This document shows positions 35,734 through 52,300 of a stretch of DNA of 64,000 nucleotides, piece after piece. The stretch is from NCBI GenBank assembly GCA_024803745.1, contig JANJXV010001835.1, positions 1 to 64,000 of the forward strand. Direction: 5' to 3'. Within the stretch, counting starts at the first letter, position 1, and each line of letters opens with the position of its first letter. The notes under the pieces are model-generated. The model did not search any database and was not told the DNA's origin. It saw nothing but the letters and a program-made list of their open reading frames with translations. The stretch is from Megascapheus bottae. Lineage: Eukaryota; Chordata; Mammalia; Rodentia; Geomyidae. A program made the translations under genes and the position numbers.

Positions 35734-38360
35734 TGACTTAACACACCTCTATTGTTTCTCTTCACACACCTCCATTCTTTGACTTCACACACCTCCATTC
35801 CATGACTTCACAAACCTCCATTCTATGAGTTCACACACCTCCATTCTATGAGTTCACACACCTCCAATTTGACTTCACACACCTCCATTCTATGACTTCA
35901 CACACCTTCATTCTTACTTCAGCAACATCCATTCTCTGACTTCACACACCTCCATTCCATGACTTCACAAACCTCCATTCTGTGACTTCACACACCTCCC
36001 TTCTGCGTTCACACACCTCCTTTCTATGACTTCACACACTTCCATTCTATGACTTCACACACCTCCTTTCTGTGACTTCACACACCTTCATTCTGACTTC
36101 ACACACCTCCATTCTGTGACTTCACACACCTAAATTCTGTGACTTCACACACCTCCATTCTGACTTCACACCCCTCCATTCTATGACTTCACCCACCTCC
36201 ATTCTGTGATTTCACACACCTCCATTTTGTGACTTACACACCTCCATTCTATGACTTCACACACCTCCATTGTGACTTCACACACCTCCATTCTATGAGT
36301 TCACACTCCTCCATTCTGACTTCACACACCTCCATTCTATGACTTCACACACCTCCGTTCTGACTTCATACATCTCCATTGTGTGACTTCACAAAACTCC
36401 ATTCTGTGATTTCACACACCTCCATACTATGACTTCACACACCTCCATCTATGACTTCACACACCTCCATTCTGAGTTCACACACCTCCATTCTGTGACT
36501 TCACACACCTCCATTCTGACTTCACACACCTTCATTTTATGACTTCACAAACCTCCATTCTGTGACTTCTGACATCTCCATTCTATGACTTCACGCACAT
36601 CCATTGTGACGTCACACAACTCCATTCTATGAGTTCACACATCTCCATTCTATGATTTCACACACCACCATTCTGACTTCACACACCTCCATTCTATGAC
36701 ATCACAGACCTCGAATCTGTGACTTCACTCACCTCCACTCTATGATTCACACTCCTCCATTCTATGATTTCCCAAACCTCCTTTCTATGACTTCACCCAC
36801 CTCAGTCTATGAGTTCACACACCTCCATTCTGACTTCACACACCTCCATTCTGTGACTCCACACACCTCCATTCTATGACTTCACACACCTCAATTCTAT
36901 GACTTCACACACCTCCATTCTATGACTTCACACACCTCCATTCTGTGACTTCACACACCTCCATTCGTTGACATCAAAAACCACCATTCTATGATTTCAC
37001 ACAAGTCCATTTTGACTTCACACACCTCCATTGTATGAGTTCACACACCTCCATTTTATGACTTCACACACCTCCATACTATGACTTCACACACCTCAAT
37101 TCTATGACTTCACACACCTCCATTCTATGACTTCACACACCTCCATTCTATGACTTCACACACCTCCATTCGTTGACATAAAAAACCACCATTCTATGAC
37201 TTCACACAACTCCATTTTGACTTCACACACCTCCATTCTATGAGATCACACACCTCCACTCTATGACTTCAAACACCTTCATTCTTACTTCACAAACATC
37301 CATTCTGTGACTTCACACACCTCCATTGTGTGACTTCACACACCTTCATTCTGACTTCACAAATATCCAGTCTGTGACTTCACACACCTCAATTCTGTGA
37401 CTTCACACACTTCCATTCTGACTTCACACACCTCCAATCTATGACTTCACACACCTAAATTCTATGACTTCACACACCTCCATTGTGACTTCACACACCT
37501 CAATTCTATGACTTCACACACCTCCATTCTATGACTTCCCACACCTCCATTCTGTGACTTCACACACCTCCATTCTATGACTTCAAACACATTCATTCTT
37601 GCTTCACAAACATCCATTCTGTGACTTCACACACCTCCTTTCTGTGATTTCACACACCTTCATTCTGACTTCACACACCTTCATTTTATGACTTCACAAA
37701 CATCCATTCTGTGACTTCACACACCTCCTTTCTGTGACTTCACACACCTTCATTCTGACTTCACACACCTCCATTCTCTGACTTCACACACCTCAATTCT
37801 GTGACTTAACACACCTCCATTCTGACTTCACACACCTCCAATCTATGATTTCACACACCTCCATTCTATTACTTCACACACCTCCATTCTGTGACTTCAC
37901 ACACCTCCATTCTGACTTCACACACCTCCATTCTGACTTCACACACCTCCATTCTGACTTCACACAGCTCCATTCTATAAATTCACACACCTCCATTCTG
38001 TGACTTCACTCACCACCTTTTTGACTTCACACACATCCATTCTGTGACTTCACACACCTCCATTCTGTGACTTCACACACCTCCGTTTTGACTTCACACA
38101 CTTCCAATCTGTGACTTCACACACCTCCATTCTGTGACTTCACACACCTCTATTGTTTCACTTCACACACCTCCATTCTTTGACTTCACACACCGCCATT
38201 CCATGACTTCACAAACCTCCATTCTATGAGTTCACACACCTCCATTCTATGAGTTCACACACCTCCAATTTGACTTCACACACCTCCATTCTATGACTTC
38301 ACACACCTTCATTCTTACTTCAGCAACATCCATTCTCTGACTTCACACACCTCCATTCTG
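35734..38360. repeat. 2,627-bp higher-order repeat, copy 1
   Basis: The next copy starts at 38,361. Markers separated by exactly 2,627 bp are the TGACTTAACACACC unit (35,734 and 38,361), the AGCAACATCC unit (35,921 and 38,548) and TGACTTCATACATCTCC (36,361 and 38,988). Confidence 0.88.
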
Positions 38361-41079
38361 TGACTTAACACACCTCTATTGTTTCACTTCACACACCTCC
38401 ATTCTTTGACTTCACACACCTCCATTCCATGACTTCACAAACCTCCATTCTATGAGTTCACACACCTCCATTCTATGAGTTCACACACCTCCAATTTGAC
38501 TTCACACACCTCCATTCTATGACTTCACACACCTTCATTCTTACTTCAGCAACATCCATTCTCTGACTTCACACACCTCCATTCCATGACTTCACAAACC
38601 TCCATTCTGTGACTTCACACACCTCCCTTCTGCGTTCACACACCTCCTTTCTATGACTTCACACACTTCCATTCTATGACTTCACACACCTCCTTTCTGT
38701 GACTTCACACACCTTCATTCTGACTTCACACACCTCCATTCTGTGACTTCACACACCTAAATTCTGTGACTTCACACACCTCCATTCTGACTTCACACCC
38801 CTCCATTCTATGACTTCACCCACCTCCATTCTGTGATTTCACACACCTCCATTTTGTGACTTACACACCTCCATTCTATGACTTCACACACCTCCATTGT
38901 GACTTCACACACCTCCATTCTATGAGTTCACACTCCTCCATTCTGACTTCACACACCTCCATTCTATGACTTCACACACCTCCGTTCTGACTTCATACAT
39001 CTCCATTGTGTGACTTCACAAAACTCCATTCTGTGATTTCACACACCTCCATACTATGACTTCACACACCTCCATCTATGACTTCACACACCTCCATTCT
39101 GAGTTCACACACCTCCATTCTGTGACTTCACACACCTCCATTCTGACTTCACACACCTTCATTTTATGACTTCACAAACCTCCATTCTGTGACTTCTGAC
39201 ATCTCCATTCTATGACTTCACGCACATCCATTGTGACGTCACACAACTCCATTCTATGAGTTCACACATCTCCATTCTATGATTTCACACACCACCATTC
39301 TGACTTCACACACCTCCATTCTATGACATCACAGACCTCGAATCTGTGACTTCACTCACCTCCACTCTATGATTCACACTCCTCCATTCTATGATTTCCC
39401 AAACCTCCTTTCTATGACTTCACCCACCTCAGTCTATGAGTTCACACACCTCCATTCTGACTTCACACACCTCCATTCTGTGACTCCACACACCTCCATT
39501 CTATGACTTCACACACCTCAATTCTATGACTTCACACACCTCCATTCTATGACTTCACACACCTCCATTCTGTGACTTCACACACCTCCATTCGTTGACA
39601 TCAAAAACCACCATTCTATGATTTCACACAAGTCCATTTTGACTTCACACACCTCCATTGTATGAGTTCACACACCTCCATTTTATGACTTCACACACCT
39701 CCATACTATGACTTCACACACCTCAATTCTATGACTTCACACACCTCCATTCTATGACTTCACACACCTCCATTCTATGACTTCACACACCTCCATTCGT
39801 TGACATAAAAAACCACCATTCTATGACTTCACACAACTCCATTCTATGACTTCCCACACCTCCATTCTGTGACTTCACACACCTCCATTCGTTGACATCA
39901 AAAACCACCATTCTATGATTTCACACAAGTCCATTTTGACTTCACACACCTCCATTCTATGAGATCACACACCTCCACTCTATGACTTCAAACACCTTCA
40001 TTCTTACTTCACAAACATCCATTCTGTGACTTCACACACCTCCATTGTGTGACTTCACACACCTTCATTCTGACTTCACAAATATCCAGTCTGTGACTTC
40101 ACACACCTCAATTCTGTGACTTCACACACTTCCATTCTGACTTCACACACCTCCAATCTATGACTTCACACACCTAAATTCTATGACTTCACACACCTCC
40201 ATTGTGACTTCACACACCTCAATTCTATGACTTCACACACCTCCATTCTATGACTTCCCACACCTCCATTCTGTGACTTCACACACCTCCATTCTATGAC
40301 TTCAAACACATTCATTCTTGCTTCACAAACATCCATTCTGTGACTTCACACACCTCCTTTCTGTGATTTCACACACCTTCATTCTGACTTCACACACCTT
40401 CATTTTATGAGTTCACAAACATCCATTCTGTGACTTCACACACCTCCTTTCTGTGACTTCACACACCTTCATTCTGACTTCACACACCTCCATTCTCTGA
40501 CTTCACACACCTCAATTCTGTGACTTAACACACCTCCATTCTGACTTCACACACCTCCAATCTATGATTTCACACACCTCCATTCTATTACTTCACACAC
40601 CTCCATTCTGTGACTTCACACACCTCCATTCTGACTTCACACACCTCCATTCTGACTTCACACACCTCCATTCTGACTTCACACAGCTCCATTCTATAAA
40701 TTCACACACCTCCATTCTGTGACTTCACTCACCACCTTTTTGACTTCACACACATCCATTCTGTGACTTCACACACCTCCATTCTGTGACTTCACACACC
40801 TCCGTTTTGACTTCACACACTTCCAATCTGTGACTTCACACACCTCCATTCTGTGACTTCACACACCTCTATTGTTTCACTTCACACACCTCCATTCTTT
40901 GACTTCACACACCGCCATTCCATGACTTCACAAACCTCCATTCTATGAGTTCACACACCTCCATTCTATGAGTTCACACACCTCCAATTTGACTTCACAC
41001 ACCTCCATTCTATGACTTCACACACCTTCATTCTTACTTCAGAAACATCCATTCTCTGACTTCACACACCTCCATTCTA
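38361..41079. repeat. 2,627-bp higher-order repeat, copy 2, with a 92-bp gain
   Basis: Collinear with 35,734-38,360, but after about 39,837 the marker offset changes from 2,627 to 2,719 bp (TGAGATCACA at 37,241 and 39,960; GACTTCAAACACATTC at 37,579 and 40,298). The gain of 92 bp equals four 23-bp monomers. The right edge is estimated. Confidence 0.85.
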
Positions 41080-43425
41080 TGACTTCACAAACCTCCATTC
41101 TGTGACTTCACACACCTCCATTCTGAGTTCACAAACCTCCTTTCTATGACTTCACACACTTCCATTCTATGACTTCACGCACCTCCAGTCTGTGGCTTCA
41201 CACACCTACATTCTGTGTTCACACACATCCATTCTGTGACTTCACACACCTCCATTCTGTGACTTCACACACCTCGATCCTATGACTTCACACACCTCCA
41301 TTCTATGAATTAACACACCTCCATTCTGTGATTTCACAAACCTCCATTCTATGACTTCACACACCTCCATTCTGTGACTTCACACACCTCCATACTGAGT
41401 TCACACACCTCCATTCTATGACTTCACAAACCTCCATTCTGAGTTCACAGACCTCCATTCTATGACTTCACACACCTCCATTCTATGACTTCACTCACCT
41501 CCATTCTGACTTCACACACCTCCATTCTGACTTCACACACCTCAATTCTGTGACTTCACACACCTCCATTCTATGATTTCACAAACTTCCATTCTATGAC
41601 TGCACACACCTCCATTCTATGACTTCACACACCTCATTTCTGAGTTGACACACCTCCATTCTGTGATTTCACACACCTCCAATCTGACTTCACACACCTC
41701 CATTCTATGACTTCACAAAACTCAATTCGTTGACATCAAAAACCACCATTCTATGACTTCACACAACTCTATTTTGACTTCACACACCTCCAATCTATGA
41801 GTTCACACACCTCCATTTTATGACTTCACACACCTCCATTCTATGACTTCACACACTTCCATTCTATGACTTCACACACCTCTATTCTGTGACTTCACAC
41901 ACCTCCATTTTGTGTTCACACACCTCCATTCTGTGACTTCACACACCTCCATTCTATGACTTCACACACCTCCACTCTTTAACTTCACACACCTCCATTT
42001 TGTGACTTCACCCACCTCCATTCTATGACTTCACACACCTCCATTGTGACTTCACACACCTCCATTCTATGACTTCACACACCTCCGTTCTGACTTCACA
42101 CAGCTCCATTCTGTGACTTCACAAAACTCCATTCTCTGATTTCACACACCTCCATACTATGACTTCACACACCTCCATCTATGACTTCACACACCTCCAT
42201 TCTGAGTTAACACACTTCCATTCTGTGACTTCAAACACCTCCATTCTGACTTCACACACCTTCATTTTATGACTTCAAACACCTCCATTCTATGACTTCA
42301 CACACCTCCATTCTATGATTTCAACCACCATTCTTACTTCACAAACATCCATTCTGAGACTTCACACACCTCCTTTCTGTGACTTCGCACACCTTCATTC
42401 TGACTTCACACACCTCCATTCTGTGACTTCACACACCTCATTTCTATGACTTGACACACCTCCATTCTGACTTCACACAACTCCATTCTATGATTTCACA
42501 CACCTCCATTCTATGACTTAACACACCTCCATTCTGTGACATCACACACTTCCATTCTAACTTCACACCCCTCCATTGTGACTTCACACCCCTCCATTCT
42601 GACTTCACACAGCTCCATTCTATGAATTCACACACCTCCATTCTGTGACTTCACACACCACCTTCTTGATTTCACACACCTCCATTCTATGACTTCACAC
42701 ACCTCCATTCTGTGACTTCACACACCTCCGTTTTGACTTCACACACTTCCAATCTGTGACTTCACACACCTCCATTCTGTGACTTAACACACCTCTATTG
42801 TTTCACTTCACACACCTCCATTCTTTGACTTCACACACCTCCATTCCATGACTTCACAAACCTCCATTCTATGAGTTCACACACCTCCATTCTATGAGTT
42901 CACACACCTCCAATTTGACTTCACACACCTCCATTCTATGACTTCACACACCTTCATTCTTACTTCAGCAACATCCATTCTCTGACTTCACACACCTCCA
43001 TTCCATGACTTCACAAACCTCCATTCTGTGACTTCACACACCTCCCTTCTGCGTTCACACACCTCCTTTCTATGACTTCACACACTTCCATTCTATGACT
43101 TCACACACCTCCTTTCTGTGACTTCACACACCTTCATTCTGACTTCACACACCTCCATTCTGTGACTTCACACACCTAAATTCTGTGACTTCACACACCT
43201 CCATTCTGACTTCACACCCCTCCATTCTATGACTTCACCCACCTCCATTCTGTGATTTCACACACCTCCATTTTGTGACTTACACACCTCCATTCTATGA
43301 CTTCACACACCTCCATTGTGACTTCACACACCTCCATTCTATGAGTTCACACTCCTCCATTCTGACTTCACACACCTCCATTCTATGACTTCACACACCT
43401 CCGTTCTGACTTCATACATCTCCAT

Positions 43426-46370
43426 TGTTTGACTTCACAAAACTCCATTCTGTGATTTCACACACCTCCATACTATGACTTCACACACCTCCATCTATGA
43501 CTTCACACACCTCCATTCTGAGTTCACACACCTCCATTCTGTGACTTCACACACCTCCATTCTGACTTCACACACCTTCATTTTATGACTTCACAAACCT
43601 CCATTCTGTGACTTCTGACATCTCCATTCTATGACTTCACACACATCCATTGTGACGTCACACAACTCCATTCTATGAGTTCACACATCTCCATTCTATG
43701 ATTTCACACACCACCATTCTGACTTCACACACCTCCATTCTATGACATCACAGACCTCGAATCTGTGACTTCACTCACCTCCACTCTATGATTCACACTC
43801 CTCCATTCTATGATTTCCCAAACCTCCTTTCTATGACTTCACCCACCTCAGTCTATGAGTTCACACACCTCCATTCTGACTTCACACACCTCCATTCTGT
43901 GACTGCACACACCTCCATTCTATGACTTCACACACCTCAATTCTATGACTTCACACACCTCCATTCTATGACTTCACACACCTCCATTCTGTGACTTCAC
44001 ACACCTCCATTCGTTGACATCAAAAACCACCATTCTATGATTTCACACAAGTCCATTTTGACTTCACACACCTCCATTCTATGAGTTCACACACCTCCAT
44101 TTTATGACTTCACACACCTCCATACTATGACTTCACACACCTCAATTCTATGACTTCACACACCTCCATTCTATGACTTCACACACCTCCATTCTATGAC
44201 TTCACACACCTCCATTCGTTGACATAAAAAACCACCATTCTATGACTTCACACAACTCCATTTTGACTTCACACACCTCCATTCTATGAGATCACACACC
44301 TCCACTCTATGACTTCAAACACCTTCATTCTTACTTCACAAACATCCATTCTGTGACTTCACACACCTCCATTGTGTGACTTCACACACCTTCATTCTGA
44401 CTTCACAAATATCCATTCTGTGACTTCACACACCTCAATTCTGTGACTTCACACACCTCCATTCTGACTTCACACACCTCCAATCTATGACTTCACACAC
44501 CTAAATTCTATGACTTCACACACCTCCATTGTGACTTCACACACCTCCATTCTATGAGTTCACACACCTCCATTCTGACTTCACACACCTCCATTCTTTG
44601 ACTTCACACACCTGCGTTATGACTTCACACAGCTCCATTCTGTGACTTCACAAAACTCCATTCTCTGATTTCACACACCTCCATACCATGACTTCACACA
44701 CCTCCATTTATGACTTCACAAACCTCCATTCTGAGTTCACACACCTCCATTCTGTGACTTCACACACCTCCATTCTGACTTCATACGACTTCATTTTATG
44801 ACTTCACAAACATACATTCTGTGACTTCACACATCTCCTTTCTGTGACTTCACACACCTCCATTCTATGACTTCACACACCTCCATTCTATGATTTCACA
44901 CACCTCCATTCTATGACTTCACACACCTCCATTCTGTGACTTCACACACCTCCATTCTAACTTCACACCCCTCCATTCTGAGTTCACACACCTCCATTCT
45001 GACTTCACACAGCTCCATTCTATAAATTCACACACCTCCATTCTGTGACTTCACACACCACCTTTTTGACTTCACACACATCCATTCTGTGACTTCACAC
45101 ACCTCCATTCTGTGACTTCACACACCTCCGTTTTGACTTCACACACTTCCAATCTGTGACTTCACACACCTCCATTCTGTGACTTCACACACCTCTATTG
45201 GTTTCACTTCACACACCTCCATTCTTTGACTTCACACCCCGCCATTCCATGACTTCACAAACCTCCATTCTATGAGTTCACACACCTCCATTCTATGAGT
45301 TCACACACCTCCAATTTGACTTCACACACCTCCATTCTATGACTTCAAACACCTTCATTCTTACTTCAGAAACATCCATTCTCTGACTTCACACACCTCC
45401 ATTCTATGACTTCACACACCTTCATTCTTATTTTAGAAACATCCATTCTATGACTTCACACACCTCCATTGTATGACTTCACAAACCTCCATTCTGTGAC
45501 TTCACACACTTCCATTCTATGACTTCACACACCTCCATTCGTTGACATCAAAAACCACCATTCTATGACTTCACACAAGTCCATTTTGACTTCACACACC
45601 TCCATTCTATGAGTTCACACACCTCCATTTTATGACTTCACACACCTCCATTCTATGACTTCACACACCTCAATTCTATGACTTCACACACCTCCATTCT
45701 ATGAGTTCACACACCTCCATTTTATGACTTCACACACCTCCATTCTATGACTTCACACACCTCCATTCTGTGATATCACACACCTCCAATCTCACTTCAC
45801 ACACCTCCATTCTGTGACTTCACACACCTCCACTCTATGACTTCAAACACCTTCATTCTTACTTCACAAACATCCATTCTGTGACTTCACACACCTCCAT
45901 TCTGTGACTTCACACAACTTCATTCTGACTTCACACACCTCCATTCTGTGACTTCATACACCTCAATTCTGTGACTTCACACACCTCCATTCTGACTTCA
46001 CACACCTCCATTCTGTGACTTCACACACCTCCATTCTGTGACTTCACACACCTCCGTTTTGACTTCACACACTTCCATTCTGTGACTTCACACACCTCCA
46101 TTCTGTGACTTCACACACCTCTATTGTTTCACTTCACACACCTCCATTCTGTGACTTCACACACCTCCGTTTTGACTTCAAACACTTCCATTCTGTGACT
46201 TCACACACCTCCATTCTGTGACTTCACACACCTCTATTGTTTCACTTCACACACCTCCATTCTTTGACTTCACACACCTCCATCTATGACTTCACACACC
46301 TCCATTCTGACTTCACACACCTCCATTCTATGACTTCACACACCTCCGTTCTGACTTCATACATCTCCAT
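43426..46370. repeat. 2,945-bp higher-order repeat, copy 1
   Basis: Three separate rare variants all recur exactly 2,945 bp later: TGTGACGTCACACAAC (43,651 and 46,596), TTCATACGACTTCATT (44,780 and 47,725) and the odd TATTGGTTTCAC unit (45,196 and 48,141). The chosen edges are approximate; the period is not. Confidence 0.9.
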
Positions 46371-49315
46371 TGTGTGACTTCACAAAACTCCATTCTGTGA
46401 TTTCACACACCTCCATACTATGACTTCACACACCTCCATCTATGACTTCACACACCTCCATTCTGAGTTCACACACCTCCATTCTGTGACTTCACACACC
46501 TCCATTCTGACTTCACACACCTTCATTTTATGACTTCACAAACCTCCATTCTGTGACTTCTGACATCTCCATTCTATGACTTCACACACATCCATTGTGA
46601 CGTCACACAACTCCATTCTATGAGTTCACACATCTCCATTCTATGATTTCACACACCACCATTCTGACTTCACACACCTCCATTCTATGACATCACAGAC
46701 CTCGAATCTGTGACTTCACTCACCTCCACTCTATGATTCACACTCCTCCATTCTATGATTTCCCAAACCTCCTTTCTATGACTTCACCCACCTCAGTCTA
46801 TGAGTTCACACACCTCCATTCTGACTTCACACACCTCCATTCTGTGACTCCACACACCTCCATTCTATGACTTCACACACCTCAATTCTATGACTTCACA
46901 CACCTCCATTCTATGACTTCACACACCTCCATTCTGTGACTTCACACACCTCCATTCGTTGACATCAAAAACCACCATTCTATGATTTCACACAAGTCCA
47001 TTTTGACTTCACACACCTCCATTCTATGAGTTCACACACCTCCATTTTATGACTTCACACACCTCCATACTATGACTTCACACACCTCAATTCTATGACT
47101 TCACACACCTCCATTCTATGACTTCACACACCTCCATTCTATGACTTCACACACCTCCATTCGTTGACATAAAAAACCACCATTCTATGACTTCACACAA
47201 CTCCATTTTGACTTCACACACCTCCATTCTATGAGATCACACACCTCCACTCTATGACTTCAAACACCTTCATTCTTACTTCACAAACATCCATTCTGTG
47301 ACTTCACACACCTCCATTGTGTGACTTCACACACCTTCATTCTGACTTCACAAATATCCATTCTGTGACTTCACACACCTCAATTCTGTGACTTCACACA
47401 CCTCCATTCTGACTTCACACACCTCCAATCTATGACTTCACACACCTAAATTCTATGACTTCACACACCTCCATTGTGACTTCACACACCTCCATTCTAT
47501 GAGTTCACACACCTCCATTCTGACTTCACACACCTCCATTCTTTGACTTCACACACCTGCGTTATGACTTCACACAGCTCCATTCTGTGACTTCACAAAA
47601 CTCCATTCTCTGATTTCACACACCTCCATACCATGACTTCACACACCTCCATTTATGACTTCACAAACCTCCATTCTGAGTTCACACACCTCCATTCTGT
47701 GACTTCACACACCTCCATTCTGACTTCATACGACTTCATTTTATGACTTCACAAACATACATTCTGTGACTTCACACATCTCCTTTCTGTGACTTCACAC
47801 ACCTCCATTCTATGACTTCACACACCTCCATTCTATGATTTCACACACCTCCATTCTATGACTTCACACACCTCCATTCTGTGACTTCACACACCTCCAT
47901 TCTAACTTCACACCCCTCCATTCTGAGTTCACACACCTCCATTCTGACTTCACACAGCTCCATTCTATAAATTCACACACCTCCATTCTGTGACTTCACA
48001 CACCACCTTTTTGACTTCACACACATCCATTCTGTGACTTCACACACCTCCATTCTGTGACTTCACACACCTCCGTTTTGACTTCACACACTTCCAATCT
48101 GTGACTTCACACACCTCCATTCTGTGACTTCACACACCTCTATTGGTTTCACTTCACACACCTCCATTCTTTGACTTCACACCCCGCCATTCCATGACTT
48201 CACAAACCTCCATTCTATGAGTTCACACACCTCCATTCTATGAGTTCACACACCTCCAATTTGACTTCACACACCTCCATTCTATGACTTCAAACACCTT
48301 CATTCTTACTTCAGAAACATCCATTCTCTGACTTCACACACCTCCATTCTATGACTTCACACACCTTCATTCTTATTTTAGAAACATCCATTCTATGACT
48401 TCACACACCTCCATTGTATGACTTCACAAACCTCCATTCTGTGACTTCACACACTTCCATTCTATGACTTCACACACCTCCATTCGTTGACATCAAAAAC
48501 CACCATTCTATGACTTCACACAAGTCCATTTTGACTTCACACACCTCCATTCTATGAGTTCACACACCTCCATTTTATGACTTCACACACCTCCATTCTA
48601 TGACTTCACACACCTCAATTCTATGACTTCACACACCTCCATTCTATGAGTTCACACACCTCCATTTTATGACTTCACACACCTCCATTCTATGACTTCA
48701 CACACCTCCATTCTGTGATATCACACACCTCCAATCTCACTTCACACACCTCCATTCTGTGACTTCACACACCTCCACTCTATGACTTCAAACACCTTCA
48801 TTCTTACTTCACAAACATCCATTCTGTGACTTCACACACCTCCATTCTGTGACTTCACACAACTTCATTCTGACTTCACACACCTCCATTCTGTGACTTC
48901 ATACACCTCAATTCTGTGACTTCACACACCTCCATTCTGACTTCACACACCTCCATTCTGTGACTTCACACACCTCCATTCTGTGACTTCACACACCTCC
49001 GTTTTGACTTCACACACTTCCATTCTGTGACTTCACACACCTCCATTCTGTGACTTCACACACCTCTATTGTTTCACTTCACACACCTCCATTCTGTGAC
49101 TTCACACACCTCCGTTTTGACTTCAAACACTTCCATTCTGTGACTTCACACACCTCCATTCTGTGACTTCACACACCTCTATTGTTTCACTTCACACACC
49201 TCCATTCTTTGACTTCACACACCTCCATCTATGACTTCACACACCTCCATTCTGACTTCACACACCTTCATTTTATGACTTCACAAGCATACATTCTGTG
49301 ACTTCACACATCTCC
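46371..49315. repeat. 2,945-bp higher-order repeat, copy 2
   Basis: Tandem partner of the preceding block. A third related copy begins around 52.3 kb, 5,923 bp after this one (TTCATACGACTTCATT at 53,648), separated by a block related to 41-43 kb. Confidence 0.9.
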
Positions 49316-52300
49316 TTTCTGTGACTTCACACACCTTCATTCTGACTTCACACACCTCCATTCTCTGACTTCACACACCACAATTCTGTGACTTGACACA
49401 CCTCAATTCTGACTTCACACACCTCCATTCTATGATTTCACACACCTCCATTCTATGACTTCACACACCTCCATTCTGTGACTTCACACACCTCCATTCT
49501 GACTTCACACCCCTCCATTCTGACTTTACACACCTCCATTCTGACTTCACACAGCTCCATTCTATAAATTCACACACCTCCATTCTGTGACTTCACACAC
49601 CACCTTTTTGACTTCACACACATCCATTCTGTGACTCCACACACCTCCGTTCTGTGACTTCACACACCTCCGTTTTGACTTCACACACTTCCAATCTGTG
49701 ACTTCACACACCTCCATTCTGTGACTTCACACACCTCTATTGTTTCACTTCACACACCTCCATTCTTTGACTTCACACCCCGCCATTCCATGACTTCACA
49801 AACCTCCATTCTATGAGTTCACACACCTCCATTCTATGAGTTCACACACCTCCAATTTGACTTCACACACCTCCATTCTATGACTTCACACACCTTCATT
49901 CTTACTTCAGAAACATCCATTCTCTGACTTCACACACCTCCATTCTATGACTTCACAAACCTCCATTCTGTGACTTCACACACCTCCATTCTGAGTTCAC
50001 AAACCTCCTTTCTATGACTTCACACACTTCCATTCTATGACTTCACGCACCTCCAGTCTGTGGCTTCACACACCTACATTCTGTGTTCACACACCTCCAT
50101 TCTGTGACTTCACACACCTCCATTCTGTGACTTCACACACCTCGATCCTATGACTTCACACACCACCATTCTATGAATTAACACACCTCCATTCTGTGAT
50201 TTCACAAACCTCCATTCTATGACTTCACACACCTCCATTCTGTGACTTCACACACCTCCATACTGAGTTCACACACCTCCATTCTATGACTTCACAAACC
50301 TCCATTCTGAGTTCACAGACCTCCATTCTATGACTTCACACACCTCCATTCTATGACTTCACTCACCTCCATTCTGACTTCACACACCTCCATTCTGACT
50401 TCACACACCTCAATTCTGTGACTTCACACACCTCCATTCTATGATTTCACAAACTTCCATTCTATGACTGCACACACCTCCATTCTATGACTTCACACAC
50501 CTCATTTCTGAGTTGACACACCTCCATTCTGTGATTTCACACACCTCCAATCTGACTTCACACACCTCCATTCTATGACTTCACAAAACTCAATTCGTTG
50601 ACATCAAAAACCACCATTCTATGACTTCACACAACTCCATTTTGACTTCACACACCTCCAATCTATGAGTTCACACACCTCCATTTTATGACTTCACACA
50701 CCTCCATTCTATGACTTCACACACTTCCATTCTATGACTTCACACACCTCTATTCTGTGACTTCACACACCTCCATTTTGAGTTCACACACCTCCATTCT
50801 GTGACTTCACACACCTCCATTCTATGACTTCACACACCTCCACTCTTTAACTTCACACACCTCCATTTTGTGACTTCACCCACCTCCATTCTATGACTTC
50901 ACACACCTCCATTGTGACTTCACACACCTCCATTCTATGACTTCACACACCTCCGTTCTGACTTCACACAGCTCCATTCTGTGACTTCACAAAACTCCAT
51001 TCTGTGATTTCACACACCTCCATACTATGACTTCACACACCTCCATCTATGACTTCACACACCTCCATTCTGAGTTAACACACTTCCATTCTGTGACTTC
51101 AAACACCTCCATTCTGACTTCACACACCTTCATTTTATGACTTCAAACACCTCCATTCTATGACTTCACACACCTCCATTCTATGATTTCAACCACCATT
51201 CTTACTTCACAAACATCCATTCTGAGACTTCACACACCTCCTTTCTGTGACTTCACACACCTTCATTCTGACTTCACACACCTCCATTCTGTGACTTCAC
51301 ACACCTCAATTCTATGACTTGACACACCTCCATTCTGACTTCACACAACTCCATTCTATGATTTCACACACCTCCATTCTATGACTTATAACACCTCCAT
51401 TCTGTGACATCACACACTTCCATTCTAACTTCACACCCCTCCATTGTGACTTCACACCCCTCCATTCTGACTTCACACAGCTCCATTCTATGAATTCACA
51501 CACCTCCATTCTGTGACTTCACACACCACCTTCTTGATTTCACACACCTCCCTTCTATGACTTCACACACCTCCATTCTGTGACTTCACACACCTCCGTT
51601 TTGACTTCACACACTTCCAATCTGTGACTTCACACACCTCCATTCTGTGACTTAACACACCTCTATTGTTTCACTTCACACACCTCCATTCTTTGACTTC
51701 ACACACCTCCATTCCATGACTTCACAAACCTCCATTCTATGAGTTCACACACCTCCATTCTATGAGTTCACACACCTCCAATTTGACTTCACACACCTCC
51801 ATTCTATGACTTCACACACCTTCATTCTTACTTCAGCAACATCCATTCTCTGACTTCACACACCTCCATTCCATGACTTCACAAACCTCCATTCTGTAAC
51901 TTCACACACCTCCATTCTGCGTTCACACACCTCCTTTCTATGACTTCACACACTTCCATTCTATGACTTCACACACCTCCTTTCTGTGACTTCACACACC
52001 TTCATTCTGACTTCACACACCTCCATTCTGTGACTTCACACACCTAAATTCTGTGACTTCACACACCTCCATTCTGACTTCACACCCCTCCATTCTATGA
52101 CTTCACCCACCTCCATTCTGTGATTTCACACACCTCCATTTTGTGACTTACACACCGCCATTCTATGACTTCACACACCTCCATTGTGACTTCACACACC
52201 TCCATTCTATGAGTTCACACTCCTCCATTCTGACTTCACACACCTCCATTCTATGACTTCACACACCTCCGTTCTGACTTCATACATCTCCATTGTGTGA

